A stretch of 64,000 bases of DNA. It comes from Aphrocallistes beatrix. Lineage: Eukaryota > Porifera > Hexactinellida > Sceptrulophora > Aphrocallistidae. The position numbers and the translations under genes are program-made. Positions within the stretch are counted from its first letter, which is position 1. Each line of letters starts with the position of its first letter. The stretch covers positions 124,001-188,000 of the forward strand of contig OY725489.1 in assembly GCA_963281255.1 (NCBI GenBank). The letters are read 5' to 3'. The notes beneath the pieces were generated by a model, which was not told the DNA's origin, did no database searches, and saw only the letters and a list, made by a program, of their open reading frames with translations. Positions 50,351-60,210 of the stretch are shown here, piece by piece.

Positions 50351-51622
50351 TTAGAACAATTGTAAACAATAATTAAGATTATTAGACAATATAAACAAAA
50401 TGCCAGAATTAGAAATGGCAATACCATATGGAGACATGAATTCTCCTTTCCCGTTCCCTTTCCTTCCAATGGTGTGGAGGAGCTCCCCGGAGTTTGAGAG
50501 TATCCTGATGGCATGGTGTCCCCACTCACTAACGAGGATATTCTGTTCACAGTCCAGACAGAAGAAAAAAGGAAACAGTACCAAACATCCCTGAGACACG
50601 CAGGAGGTAAGGAGGTCTCCACTTCTGGAGAAGAAGTGGATGCAGTTGGGACTCCAGTCTAGCACCACCACTTTATCTGTAGGTAGTTTCACGTCTTGAG
50701 GGTTAGATAGCGATCCTTGTCCGATAGTCTGTTTGTATTGTAGGAGGTTAGAGAACACGGATACTCTGTGGTTCCATTGCTCAGCTACAAACACGTCTCC
50801 ATTACAGCCCACACTTAATCCCCGTGGACGAGACAGCTGTCCTTCATTACTCCCCTCACCAACAGTTCTGTTGAGTAGTTGGTGGCTGTTCTTACAGAAC
50901 TGGAATAGCGTGTGATTACCATGGTCTGTTACGAGGATGTGATTGTCAGTGACTGATATTCCCCAAGGTCTGGATAGTACTTCCTCTCCAAAGTGAGATA
51001 GGAACTCTCCTTGGAAGGACAGTACCTGTACGCGACTGTTCCAACAATCCGCTATATAAACCTTCTCATTCACTTCGTCTAGAGACAGTCCCGCACCAAT
51101 AAGCTGCTTATCACCTTTTCCTAACGTCCCAGCGGTTAGGATGGGTTGTGTCTTTTGAGAGTAATGCGGTGCTTCCAGCTGGACTACCTCCCCGAACTGC
51201 GCTATCTGGGTCTGAAGGAGGGAGAGGGTGGGACAGGAGAAGGAGAGGTTGGGGAGTGGGGTGGGAACACACAGCTGCTGCTTGTACTGTTCGTACAAGA
51301 GTCCTGCTTGCTCGTGAGCGGGGAGGTTAATGTTCACTTTTCTCATTTGATTCAGATGCAGCTGAGTTTGATCCAACTCTTCGATGGCTGCGACACGAGT
51401 GGACTCTTTGTTGTGGAAGTCATCGCGAAGATGTGCCACTACTTGGCAGAGAGTGTCTCTCCTCTCGATCAGCTGATCGATCAGGCCATTCAATGTGTCC
51501 GTGATTCGCGCGGCGATGCGATCGAAATGCGCAATTGTGTCGTAAGGGACAATTTCTTGAATATTTTCTTGGATATTTTCTTGAATATTTTCTTGGATAT
51601 TTTCTTGAATATTTGTTGCCAT
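50351..51622 (-). CDS. NIQE-NHL propeller protein, unit 2 (C2)
   Basis: A 423-residue intronless frame from ATG 51622, with five NIQE repeats after MAT (C1 has three). The coil is nearly identical to C1 (MRKVNINLPAHEQAGLLYEQ). The six blades share the same frame and flanking codons, but the repeated variable spots read LSRPWG, LSRPRG, LSNPQD, VLFPFF, MSPYG and AEQWNH, LDWSPN, SEWGHH. Three codons of the C1 blade-5 loop (EDL) are absent. The X-box at 51724-51737 is conserved at the same distance. It is intact and probably expressed in the same cells as C1. Confidence 0.88.
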   Translation of the reverse strand: MATNIQENIQENIQENIQENIQEIVPYDTIAHFDRIAARITDTLNGLIDQLIERRDTLCQVVAHLRDDFHNKESTRVAAIEELDQTQLHLNQMRKVNINLPAHEQAGLLYEQYKQQLCVPTPLPNLSFSCPTLSLLQTQIAQFGEVVQLEAPHYSQKTQPILTAGTLGKGDKQLIGAGLSLDEVNEKVYIADCWNSRVQVLSFQGEFLSHFGEEVLSRPWGISVTDNHILVTDHGNHTLFQFCKNSHQLLNRTVGEGSNEGQLSRPRGLSVGCNGDVFVAEQWNHRVSVFSNLLQYKQTIGQGSLSNPQDVKLPTDKVVVLDWSPNCIHFFSRSGDLLTSCVSQGCLVLFPFFFCLDCEQNILVSEWGHHAIRILSNSGELLHTIGRKGNGKGEFMSPYGIAISNSGILFILSNNLNYCLQLF

Positions 51623-51639
51623 TGCTTCACTTTTGAATA

Positions 51640-52525
51640 GTTTGTGTTGAATAGAAATATTATACTCTAACTAAGACACAATCTGGATTATATGTAATAT
51701 GAGAATACCAATTGACGCCAATGGTTGCTATGGAAACTACTGTAAAGTTAGGGAATTTACTGATTGGCTAAGCAAGTTGTTGGAAATATGTTGATTATTC
51801 TAATTTATTGATTATGAAGAGGTACAAGAATTTGTCTGAATCATAATCTGGAATATTATCACTTGAGATTAAAATGCAATTTTTACATTCAATTGGACAA
51901 TAATTTCGAACTTGAAAAGCTCCCTTTCACACTTTTCTGATGATAATTCACATTTACAAAATATTGACTTTCAATCTACGATTCATTATATAAAAAAACA
52001 AAAATTACGATTCGGGCAAATGACCACTTAGAAATTGAGACAAATCCTGCCTTCCTGTTTAGGAATTATTTTTTCTGCCATGGTTGTTAGGGTCGATTTG
52101 TTGAAGGCCATTAAAAATAATTTACTTTTTCAGTAGTAAATGAAAGAATTCTGAAGTTTTGATGAAGACAAGTGCGCTTCGCTTGCTTGCGCTGCGCAAC
52201 TGGCGGACACTTTATGTCTTCCAAGATCAGACATCACACACCCTCACTCTTGGTCTATAGACCACGGTGGAACTCGCATTATTCGTGCTGTATCTTGAGA
52301 TCGTAATATTTTGAGATCCTAGTATTAAGTAACCATGGATGATTTAGTACGAGATATCCTGAGGTTAGCGTAGAATTATGAGATTTCGCTTCGCATACTT
52401 AAATGGCCTTGTAGCTCAATCAGATTTATCGCAGTACAAATACGTATATTTACACAAATACAAAGATAGCATAAACAACTTGTTTAACATCAATATATAC
52501 ATTAGATTTGTCTCCATAGCAATAG
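51640..52525. other. NHL C2 5' flank and spacer
   Basis: Contains the X-box 14-mer at 51724-51737, otherwise AT-rich spacer. A truncated inverted Helitron-like 3' end lies at 52168-52215 (AAGTGCGCTTCGCTTGCTTG, GGACACTTTATGTC). No gene seen. Confidence 0.5.
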
Positions 52526-53118
52526 TTATTGCAAGTAAGAATTTTCCTTGATGACGGCAAACAAGTACCAGTAAAGGAACACCATGAGGCTGTAGTGGAA
52601 TATGGCGCCTTGGATGTTGCACTGAATGGTCGTGTCAGTTCTGGACTCGAATAGGCTCAAGTGTTTGCAGTAGAAAGGCTGTGGGAGAATCTGCCCGCTC
52701 AAAATGCAAACTGATTGGACGAGAACGGACAGAATGAGGTAGAAGAAAATGATGTGAGGGAAATCCCAAAGTGTCCCGCCTATTTTCAGCCACGTGGCGA
52801 TACCCAATAAGCTCACGACGAAACTGATAAAGGCGCCAGAGAATACGAACACGCGCCAAGCGATGAAATACTCGTCACCTCCAGGCGCGAACGCCAGACA
52901 TTCCGGAGTGCACTGTGTGTTGTTATTCACGAACCTAGCCACACAAGTTGTGTTACTAATTAAGGCGCCATACGTTGAGTTGAGTCCTGATTGGTTGGAG
53001 CTGGCAAACTGGAACCAAGTCTGGTAGATATGGAACTTAGCTAGCGCCTGTGATGCGGTGTAAGGACAGGAATTGGAACCAGAAAAGGTGTCCAGGAATG
53101 TGTCGTTTTGTGACACTT
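52526..53118 (-). pseudogene. Frizzled-like 7TM receptor, truncated exon
   Basis: An exon-like open region with acceptor TTCCAG/AAGTG at 53119 (no ATG; starts VSQNDTFLDTFSGSNS). It encodes an extracellular stretch with cysteines and N-glycosylation sites (NTT, NNT), then a first TM (VFSGAFISFVVSLLGIATWL), a second (FPHIIFFYLILSVLVQSVCI), a loop, and a third (HYSLMVFLYWYLFAVI). The spacing and the CN-x-QG-x-IFHYSLM pattern resemble the frizzled/class F 7TM region. It stops after TM3 with no donor visible, so TM4-7 and any CRD are missing. The family call is tentative. Confidence 0.5.
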
Positions 53119-53164
53119 CTGGAACTTTTAAAGTCGGGAGTAAAAGCGAGTAGATTGAGACTAG

Positions 53165-53525
53165 GGCAGTAGTCGATCCTCAAAAAAAGGATCTAGATCC
53201 GATCAAGATCCCCAATTAGATCCCTTCAATAATAGTCAGAGGACTATCATTTTAGTACTACAGCCCTGGAAGGAGATGTCTTATGGCATGGACGGCGTGC
53301 AATGTCCGTCTGCTGCAGCCTGGGGCGTACTTAGTGCTTAAGTTAGTATTCAAACCATAAAACACATATATTTAATCAGCATTAATTTTAGCACTTTCAC
53401 CTCCAACTTGGGGAATAAAAAGAAAAGGATCGGATCGAATTCAGTAAGTAAGTTTCGATCCGAACCCGATCCTAATTTTGAAAATGATCTTTCGATCCTG
53501 GATTGAAAGATCCTAATGCACTAAT
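53165..53525. repeat. GATC-rich repeat block, unit 3
   Basis: Clusters of AAAGGATCTAGATCCGATC and GATCCGAACCCGATCC flank a conserved spacer (TGGCATGGACGGCGTGCAAT). The same arrangement is at 59110-59530 and 63545-63870. Confidence 0.65.
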
Positions 53526-53618
53526 TGAGACACAAAATTTCCTCTTGGTATCTGCTGTTTATGAATTTATTTAGAAAAGTTTCAATTTGCTAAAAATAGA
53601 GGTGTAAAATTGTGTCAC

Positions 53619-53922
53619 ATTGCAGATACTGTCTGAGTTCCTCGAGGTAGGAAGTGTCGCCGGTGTGAACAAGTTGTCGCTCTCTGTCCAGTCCCTCTGC
53701 CAGTGCCATCTGAGTGGGTCTCACAGTGCAGTAGAGACTGTTCGCGTGGATCACACTCACGGGGTCAATCAGCTCCTGAGGCCCAATCACCCAACCCACT
53801 TTCCATCCAGTCACGGAGAATATCTTCCCTGCGGAGTGAACGGACAGTGTCCTGTCCCACATGCCATCCAGACATGCCATTCTCGCCTGCTGTAACCCGT
53901 CAAACACGTTGAACTCGTATAC
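53619..53922 (-). pseudogene. Orphan kynurenine-aminotransferase exon, unit 3
   Basis: A full 304 bp exon, 98-99% like unit 1 by eye. The PLP-lysine motif is intact (HSAGKIFSVTGWKVGWVIGP). The last exon base is changed (CTGCAA-T/GTGAC). Confidence 0.78.
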
Positions 53923-54196
53923 CTGCGTTAGCCAATCAGATTAACGGAGAGCATTCCAAGGGTCCAGAATTTAGGAAAGTGATATTCTGCTAAAATAGAG
54001 AGTAAGCTGATGTTATCGACCTAATTAGCCAATCGAAAACAATCATTTTCACATCTTTAAGAATAGATTAAATATCTCTAAGCACTTTGCCTTGTAGGAC
54101 ACTAGCAACAACAAATTAAACATTAAAATAAATCAAATTTACTTACATTACAGTTCTATAATTAGACAATAATAGAAAACAAACAAAATAAACATT

Positions 54197-55286
54197 TTAG
54201 AACAATTGTAAACAATAATTAGGATTACTAGACAATACAAACAAAATGCCAGAATTAGAAATGGCAATACCATGGGGATTAATGAATTCTCCTTTCCCGT
54301 ACCCTTCCCTTCCAATGGTGTGGAGGAGCTCCCCGGAGTTTGAGAGTATCTTGATGGCATGGTGGTCCCTGTCACTAACGAGGATATTCTGTCCACAGTC
54401 CAGAGAGAAGAAACAAGGATAACATACCAAACATCCCTGATCTTCTCCCTGAGACACGCAGGAGGTAAGGAGGTCTCCACTTCTGGAGAAGAAGTGGATG
54501 CAGTTGGGACTCTGTCTAGTACCACCACTTTATCTGTCGTTAGTTTCACGTCTTGAGGGTTCCTTTATATAATAAAAGATAGTATTTTTTATTAAAGATA
54601 GTACTTATTAAAGATAGTACTTCCTCTCCAAAGTGAGATAGGAACTCTCCTTGGAAGGACAGTACCTGTACGCGTCTGTTCCAACAATCCGCTATATAAA
54701 CCTTCTCATTCACTTCGTCTAGAGACAGTCCCATACCATTAAGCTGCTTACCACCTTTCCCTTCCGTCCCAGCGGTTAGGATGGGTTGTGTCTTTTGGGA
54801 GTAATGCGGTGCTTCCAGCTGGACTACCTCCCCGAACTGCTCTATCTGGGTCTGAAGGAGGGAGAGGGTGGGACAGGAGAAGGAGAGGTTGGGGAGTGGG
54901 GTGGGAACACACAGCTACTGCTTGTACTGTTCGTACAAGAGTCCTGCTTGCTCGTGAGCGGGGAGGTTAATGTTCACTTTTCTCATTTGATTCAGATGCA
55001 GCTGAGTTTGATCCAACTCTTCGATGGCTGCGACACGAGTGGACTCTTTGTTGTGGAAGTCATCGCGAAGATGTGCCACTACTTGGCAGAGAGTGTCTCT
55101 CCTCTCGATCAGCTGATCGATCAGGCCATTCAATGTGTCCGTGATTCGCGCGGCGATGCGATCGAAATGCGCAATTGTGTCGTAAGGGACAATTTCTGGG
55201 ATATTTTCTTGAATATTTTCTTGGATATTTTCTTGAATATTTTCTTGGATATTTTCTTGAATATTTTCTTGAATATTTGTTGCCAT
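54197..55286 (-). pseudogene. NIQE-NHL gene, unit 3 (C3), multiply broken
   Basis: The ATG at 55286 is followed by seven NIQE/NIPE repeats and an intact coil. A CAG-to-TAG change at the KQQLC step stops the frame (54912-54914). Blades 2-4 are replaced at 54559-54612 by an AT-rich filler (TAAAGATAGTA repeats). A one-base loss occurs in the blade-4 LD-x-SPN codons. The last two blades are open to NYCLQLF and show their own variable-spot residues (VCYPCF, SDRDHH, INPHG). Confidence 0.85.
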
Positions 55287-55386
55287 TGCTTCACTTTGAA
55301 TAGTTTGTGTTGAATAGAAATATTATACTTTAACTAAGACACAATCTGGATTATAAGTAATATGAGAATACCAATTGACGTCAATG

Positions 55387-55400
55387 GTTGCTATGGAAAC
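55387..55400. promoter_or_regulatory. X-box upstream of NHL C3
   Basis: GTTGCTATGGAAAC, preserved although the gene is broken. Confidence 0.5.
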
Positions 55401-55449
55401 TACTGTAATGGGGGAATTTACTGATTAGTTAGGTAAGTTGTTGGAAATA

Positions 55450-56752
55450 TGTTGAAAGGAATGTCTGAAGGGTTTAAAAATAGATCTTCAATAAAATTTC
55501 ATAAATCGAAAGTATAACAATTCACGGATAGCGAAGAGGTAACTTATGTCTGTCCTGTAAAGACTTTCCATATAAAGTCATCTAGAATCCATCTACAGCC
55601 GACTCCGCTTAATAGGGTCAACCACTTAATCGGCCACTTTTGGCAGGACTGAAATAGCACCCACACATAGAGCTAATACAGGTTTAGCTAACCACTACGC
55701 TCAGAAATTCATTGGAATCTATCCAGAATCCCAAATCTAAGAAAAATTCATAATTGCCAACTATCCCGTGTTGCTAATATTCTCAGTGCTATATTATAAT
55801 ACATTCTCATTGTGTCGCTTCTATCATGGCACAGGTTGGAATGTATGCAAACTGTTGCTAGCTTCCAGGAACAAAACCCCTGAACTCCACAAGACACAAT
55901 CAATATTATATGTAATATGAGAATACTAGTGTACGTCAATGGTTGCTATGGAAACTACTGTAAAGTGAGGGAATTTACTGATTGGTACCCAAGTTGTTGG
56001 AAATATGTTGATTATTCTAATTTATTGATTGTGGATGAGATCCATTCTTTCTGACAAAATACCTAAGCACGGCTGTTTGAAAATATAATTGGTAATATTT
56101 GTTAATCTAAGTCAGTGTTTCTTATATTTCTCAGACCTCGATACTCTCCCCCAAAGAATTAATCTTTCAAATCAAATTATTATAAGACGGAGTTACTATT
56201 ATGAATAATCGAGTAATTACACTGAATGTCAGCGGTGGACAACCTGGGGCCCGCGGGACATTTGTGCCCCAAGAGACTAGATTTGATGCCAGCGCTTCTT
56301 CCAAAACACTCTATTATGGCGCCTGCGTGTTGGTGATTGCAATATATAATGGGTCCGCCTAATTTTGGAATGGAATTGATGCTGAATAGAAATATATTTT
56401 ATACAATCATTATAGATGTTTCGATGTATTTCACATATTTTCCCTTATATAAGTATAATTTTAGTTTAACATTGCTTCCATATAGGTTATAATGTCAGTT
56501 CTTGCTAAGGCCATGGTAGTGTGACCGTAACAAGAGGTCAGTGTCTATTGACAGTTTACATCGTCGGTGCCTATGGATAGCCTCTATGCTGAGTGTCAAT
56601 GGTCGGTGTCTATAGTGAGTTTATATCGTATTGTGTCGCATTGTGTCGTATTGTGGGTACAGCTGGTCTGTTGTGGAATCTGTCATCCAAAGGAACAGAG
56701 AGGCTGTCCACCATGGCATCGTCATAAAAGAAAATCGATAGTAACAAAAATA
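55450..56752. other. Non-coding spacer with orphan X-box flank
   Basis: 55880-56060 is another copy of the NHL 5' flank including the X-box (55944-55957) with no gene attached. A half pogo-like end lies near 55593 (CAGCCGACTCCGCTTAATAG). 56530-56650 is a minisatellite (GTTTATATCGT, GTGTCTAT units) that resumes at 57617-57695. No coding region is supported. Confidence 0.55.
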
Positions 56753-56817
56753 CAGTGTTCTGCATTTGTACTTAAGTGCACTTAAGTACAATTGTACTTA
56801 AGTACTTCTGTACTTAA

Positions 56818-56918
56818 CCGTAGAATGCCCAGAGGGGACACAGTGTCCCCGATATCGCGGATGTCTCCCAGTCATTTTCTATGGCACTGAAGCCATATAA
56901 ATGCTGGGCATTCTACAG
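56818..56918. mobile_element. PiggyBac-like MITE nested in the hAT relic
   Basis: TIRs CCGTAGAATGCCCAG and CTGGGCATTCTACAG, flanked by TTAA on both sides (56814-56817, 56919-56922). 101 bp. Confidence 0.82.
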
Positions 56919-57239
56919 TTAAGTACACATTTTTGAGTACTTGTACTTGTACTTAAATACTTTCCAAATGTACTTGAAATTTAAATGACTTTTTAAGTAC
57001 TTTGAAGTACTCATCTGCTCCTGTTGAGCGCCTTTTCAGTATCGCTGGAAAGGTCTTTCGTCCAGATAGATGGAATCTTTCTGACAAAACTTTGAAACAC
57101 TGATGTTCTTAGGTCTAACACGGATTGACCTTCATTATTCATTTACATTTATTGTGTCTGAACGTAGAGAACTAATCATCATCCATCAGCAATATTAATT
57201 CCCATTCAATTTCAAAAGTACTTGTAATTGTACTAAGTA

Positions 57240-57534
57240 CAGTACACCCTCGCTAATCCGAACAGCTCTGTGCCAATGGTCGAAAAAATCGTTCGGATTA
57301 GTGAATTTGTTCCGATTAGTGAAATAACACTAATTCAATGGGGTATTAACTGTAAAAAATTTGAATTGTTATAATATTAAGAACAATAATTTGTTATAAT
57401 TGCTTCTTTAATGAGGTTTCTCAATCTGAAGTGTATAATATTATAAAGTTGATTTAAAGCATAGAGGCGAAAAATATTATATTTCGGGTGTTCGGATGTA
57501 AGAATGAAGGGTTCGGATTAGCGAGGGTGCACTG
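57240..57534. mobile_element. Pogo-like MITE nested in the hAT relic
   Basis: TIRs CAGTACACCCTCGCTAATCC and GGATTAGCGAGGGTGCACTG, TA on both sides, 295 bp. Confidence 0.82.
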
Positions 57535-57879
57535 TACTTTCATTTCAATTGTAATTGTAATTTTTTTTGGAGTACTTGTACTTAAGTACTTTCAAAAGTA
57601 CTTAAACCCAGCACTGATTGTCAGTTTATATCGTCGGATCCTATGGGTAGCTTCTATGATCAGTACCAATGGTCAGTGTATATTGTCAGTTTAACTCTTC
57701 TTCCAATATTGAACAAGAAAGGTCATCACAAGCTGTCATTCTAGTTAATACAGCTGTTGGGCTGGCATCGTTCATGTAATAATATAGTGACCGATCAGCA
57801 TCTGAGATGGGCACAGACCAGAGTTGCACGCGGCCGACATTTCTTATCGGCCCGTGGGCCGTGTAGATCGAATATAATA

Positions 57880-58620
57880 GTTTGCGAGCCCGTGGGCCGG
57901 AAATCTTGGCAGGACTCCCAGAGATGACAACTGAGACGATGTTTTTAATTGTCAGGAAGTACCATTTAAGGAATATTTGACAAAATAGAACTTTGTTAGT
58001 TTTCACTTATTTGTGTATGCAGAAACTCACTTTTTGTTTATCCTTACTATTAAAACTCGATTAATGTATATTTATATATATATATATGATTTTTGGCATG
58101 TGGGAGTCTTTTGGCTATGGCTCCAGTAAGTTCTGAGCTCAGAGCAAAATGTCGACTCATCATGGAATTATGACGTCATTGTCACATTTTTAAAAGTTAA
58201 GCAACAGAGTTATTCGGGCATAACTCAGCCATTATAGGAGATAGAAGCTTGAAACTTTAATAGAATCTGTATACTAACATGCCTCACATATGATACAACT
58301 ATCATCAAAAAATGATGACTCATCACTCTGTGATGTCGTCATCATTACGCATCAAAATTTTAAAATTGACAAATTTGGTGATTTTTCGAGTGATATCGAT
58401 TTTCACTAAGATGGACATATTTAGAGATGTTATCTCCCTTTTAATTAACCAATGTGACCCCAGGCGACCGAACGGAGCCTCCGGCGGACACAAAGTGTCC
58501 GCTAGCCGCGCAGCGGAAGCAAGCGAAGCGCACTTGTAGTTAGTAACTTACAAAGCGGGGCAAAAATATTTGTGGGCATCTTGCGGGCCGAATAATTCAA
58601 TCGCGGGCCGCGGTTACAAA
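57880..58620. repeat. Dispersed repeat module R, copy 2 (interrupted)
   Basis: Matches 46125-46372 up to TTTTTGTTTA at 58040 and again from TAGTTAGTAACTTAC at 58537. The interruption is the Helitron-like element. Confidence 0.75.
58041..58536 (+). mobile_element. Helitron-like non-autonomous element, 496 bp
   Basis: Starts TCCTTACTATTAAAACTCGA and ends AAGCGAAGCGCACTTG. A short CCGCGCAGCGG hairpin lies about 20 bp before the 3' end. Comparison with two empty copies of module R (46281 and 62889) shows precise insertion between A and T with no duplication. The TC start, 3' hairpin and A/T target fit Helitrons; the CTTG end departs from the usual CTRR. Confidence 0.72.
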
Positions 58621-58752
58621 TTTTGATCTGCGATCAAATCTGGTAAGACTTCCATGCTTGTTTTTTTAGTATTAGGGGGTTGTTTAAAAATATTTATTTC
58701 GTGGATTGATCTTAAATGAATGTGTAATCCATTGGTGCTTCGATAATGTTAT

Positions 58753-59060
58753 CTACCTTCCTCTCCTCGTCTTCGACATATGTAGCCTGGCAATGACTCC
58801 TGACTTCTTCCAAGAATTGATGAAGGTCTCCTCTTCCACGTCATCCGGAGTGCACTGTGTGTTGTTATTCACGAACCTAGCCACACAAGTTGTGTTACGA
58901 ATTAAGGCGCCATACGTTGAGTTGAGTCCTGATTGGTTGGAGCTGGCAAACTGGAACCAAGTCTGGTAGATATGGAACTTAGCTAGCGCCTGTGATGCGG
59001 TGTATGGACACGAATTGGAACCAGAAAAGGTTTCCAGGAATGTGTCGTTCTGTGACACTT
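58753..59060 (-). pseudogene. Frizzled-like receptor exon, second copy, shorter
   Basis: The first 69 residues after the acceptor repeat those at 53118 (NDTFLETFSGSNSCPYTASQ to NNNTQCTP). The sequence then leaves homology (DDVEEETFINSWKKSGVIAR), so all TM segments are missing. Confidence 0.6.
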
Positions 59061-59109
59061 CTGGAACTTTTAAAGTCGGGAGTAAAAGCGAGTAGATTGA
59101 GACTAGGGC

Positions 59110-59530
59110 AGTAGTCGATCCTCAAAAAAAGGATCTAGATCCAGATCACGATCCTAACTTATAAAAGGATCTTCGATCCGATCAAGATCCCCAAAAAGAT
59201 CCTTTCAATAATAGTCAGAGGATATCATTTTAGTGCAGCTCCTGGAAGGAGATGCCTTATGGCATGGACGGCGTGCAATTCCGTCCGTCTGTGGCAGCCT
59301 GGGGCGTACTTAGTGCTTAAGTTAGTATTCAAACCATAAAACACATTAAAAAAATATATTTAATCAACATAAATTTCAACACTTTCACCTCCAACTTGGG
59401 GATTAAAAGAACAAGGTTTCGATCCGATCTCAATCACGATCCTAATTTTATATTTAAGGATCGTCGATCCGATCTCGATCCTCAAAAAAGGATCGCGATC
59501 CGGATCTTTCGATGGATCGAAAGGACCTAA
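59110..59530. repeat. GATC-rich repeat block, unit 4
   Basis: Same order of parts as 53165-53525, with expanded GATCCGATCTCGATCC clusters near 59420-59510. Confidence 0.65.
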
Positions 59531-59632
59531 TGGCATAATTGAGACACAAAATTTCCTCTTGGTCTCTGCTGTTAATGAATTCATTTAGAAAAGTCTCAAT
59601 TTGCTAAAAATAGAGGTGTTAGAATGTGTCAC

Positions 59633-59936
59633 CTTGCAGGTACTGTCTGAGTTCCTCGAGGTAGGAAGTGTCGCCGGTGTGAACAAGTTGTCGCTCTCTG
59701 TCCAGTCCCTCTGTCAGTGCCATCTGAGTGGGCTTCACAGTGCAGTAGAGAGTGTTCGCGTGGATCACACTCACGGGGTCTATCAGCTCCTGAGGCCCAA
59801 TTGCCCAACCCACATTCCATCCAGTCACGGAGAATATCTTCCCTGCGGAGTGAACGGTTAGTGTCCTGTCCCACATGCCATCCAGACATTCCATTCTCGC
59901 CTGCTGTAACCCGTCAAACACGTTGAACTCGTATAC
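59633..59936 (-). pseudogene. Orphan kynurenine-aminotransferase exon, unit 4
   Basis: A full 304 bp exon with intact GT donor and AG acceptor. The PLP motif is HSAGKIFSVTGWNVGWAIGP, with K-to-N after the catalytic lysine step. The frame is open. Confidence 0.78.
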
Positions 59937-60210
59937 CTGCGTTAGCCAATCAGATTAACGGAGAGCATTCCAAGGATCCAGAATTTAGGAAAGTCATATT
60001 CTGCTAAAATAGAGAGTAAGCTGATGTTATCGACCTAATTAGCCAATCGAAAACAATCATTTTCACATCTTTAAGAATAGATTAAATATCTCTAAGCACT
60101 TTGCCTTGTAGCACACTAGCAACAACAAATTAGACATCCAAATAAATAAATCAGATTTACTTCACAGTTCTATAATTAGAAAATAACAGAAAATAAACAA
60201 AATAAATATT

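Larger units (their letters stand above)
56753..57616 (+). mobile_element. hAT transposon relic with transposase C-terminal fragment
   Basis: Bounded by CAGTGTTCTGCATTTGTACT and AGTACTTAAACCCAGCACTG, with GTACTTAAGTAC-rich subterminal sequence like the MITE at 46554. At 57011-57103 an open stretch reads SSAPVERLFSIAGKVFRPDR and ends SDKTLKH-stop, the hAT dimerisation (hATC) signature. The rest of the transposase is gone. It is interrupted by a piggyBac-like and a pogo-like MITE. Confidence 0.8.

Noticed and set aside
57686-58006. A 106-residue minus-strand frame
   Set aside because: About half is module R in reverse, which is non-coding in its other copies; the remaining part has no recognisable similarity.
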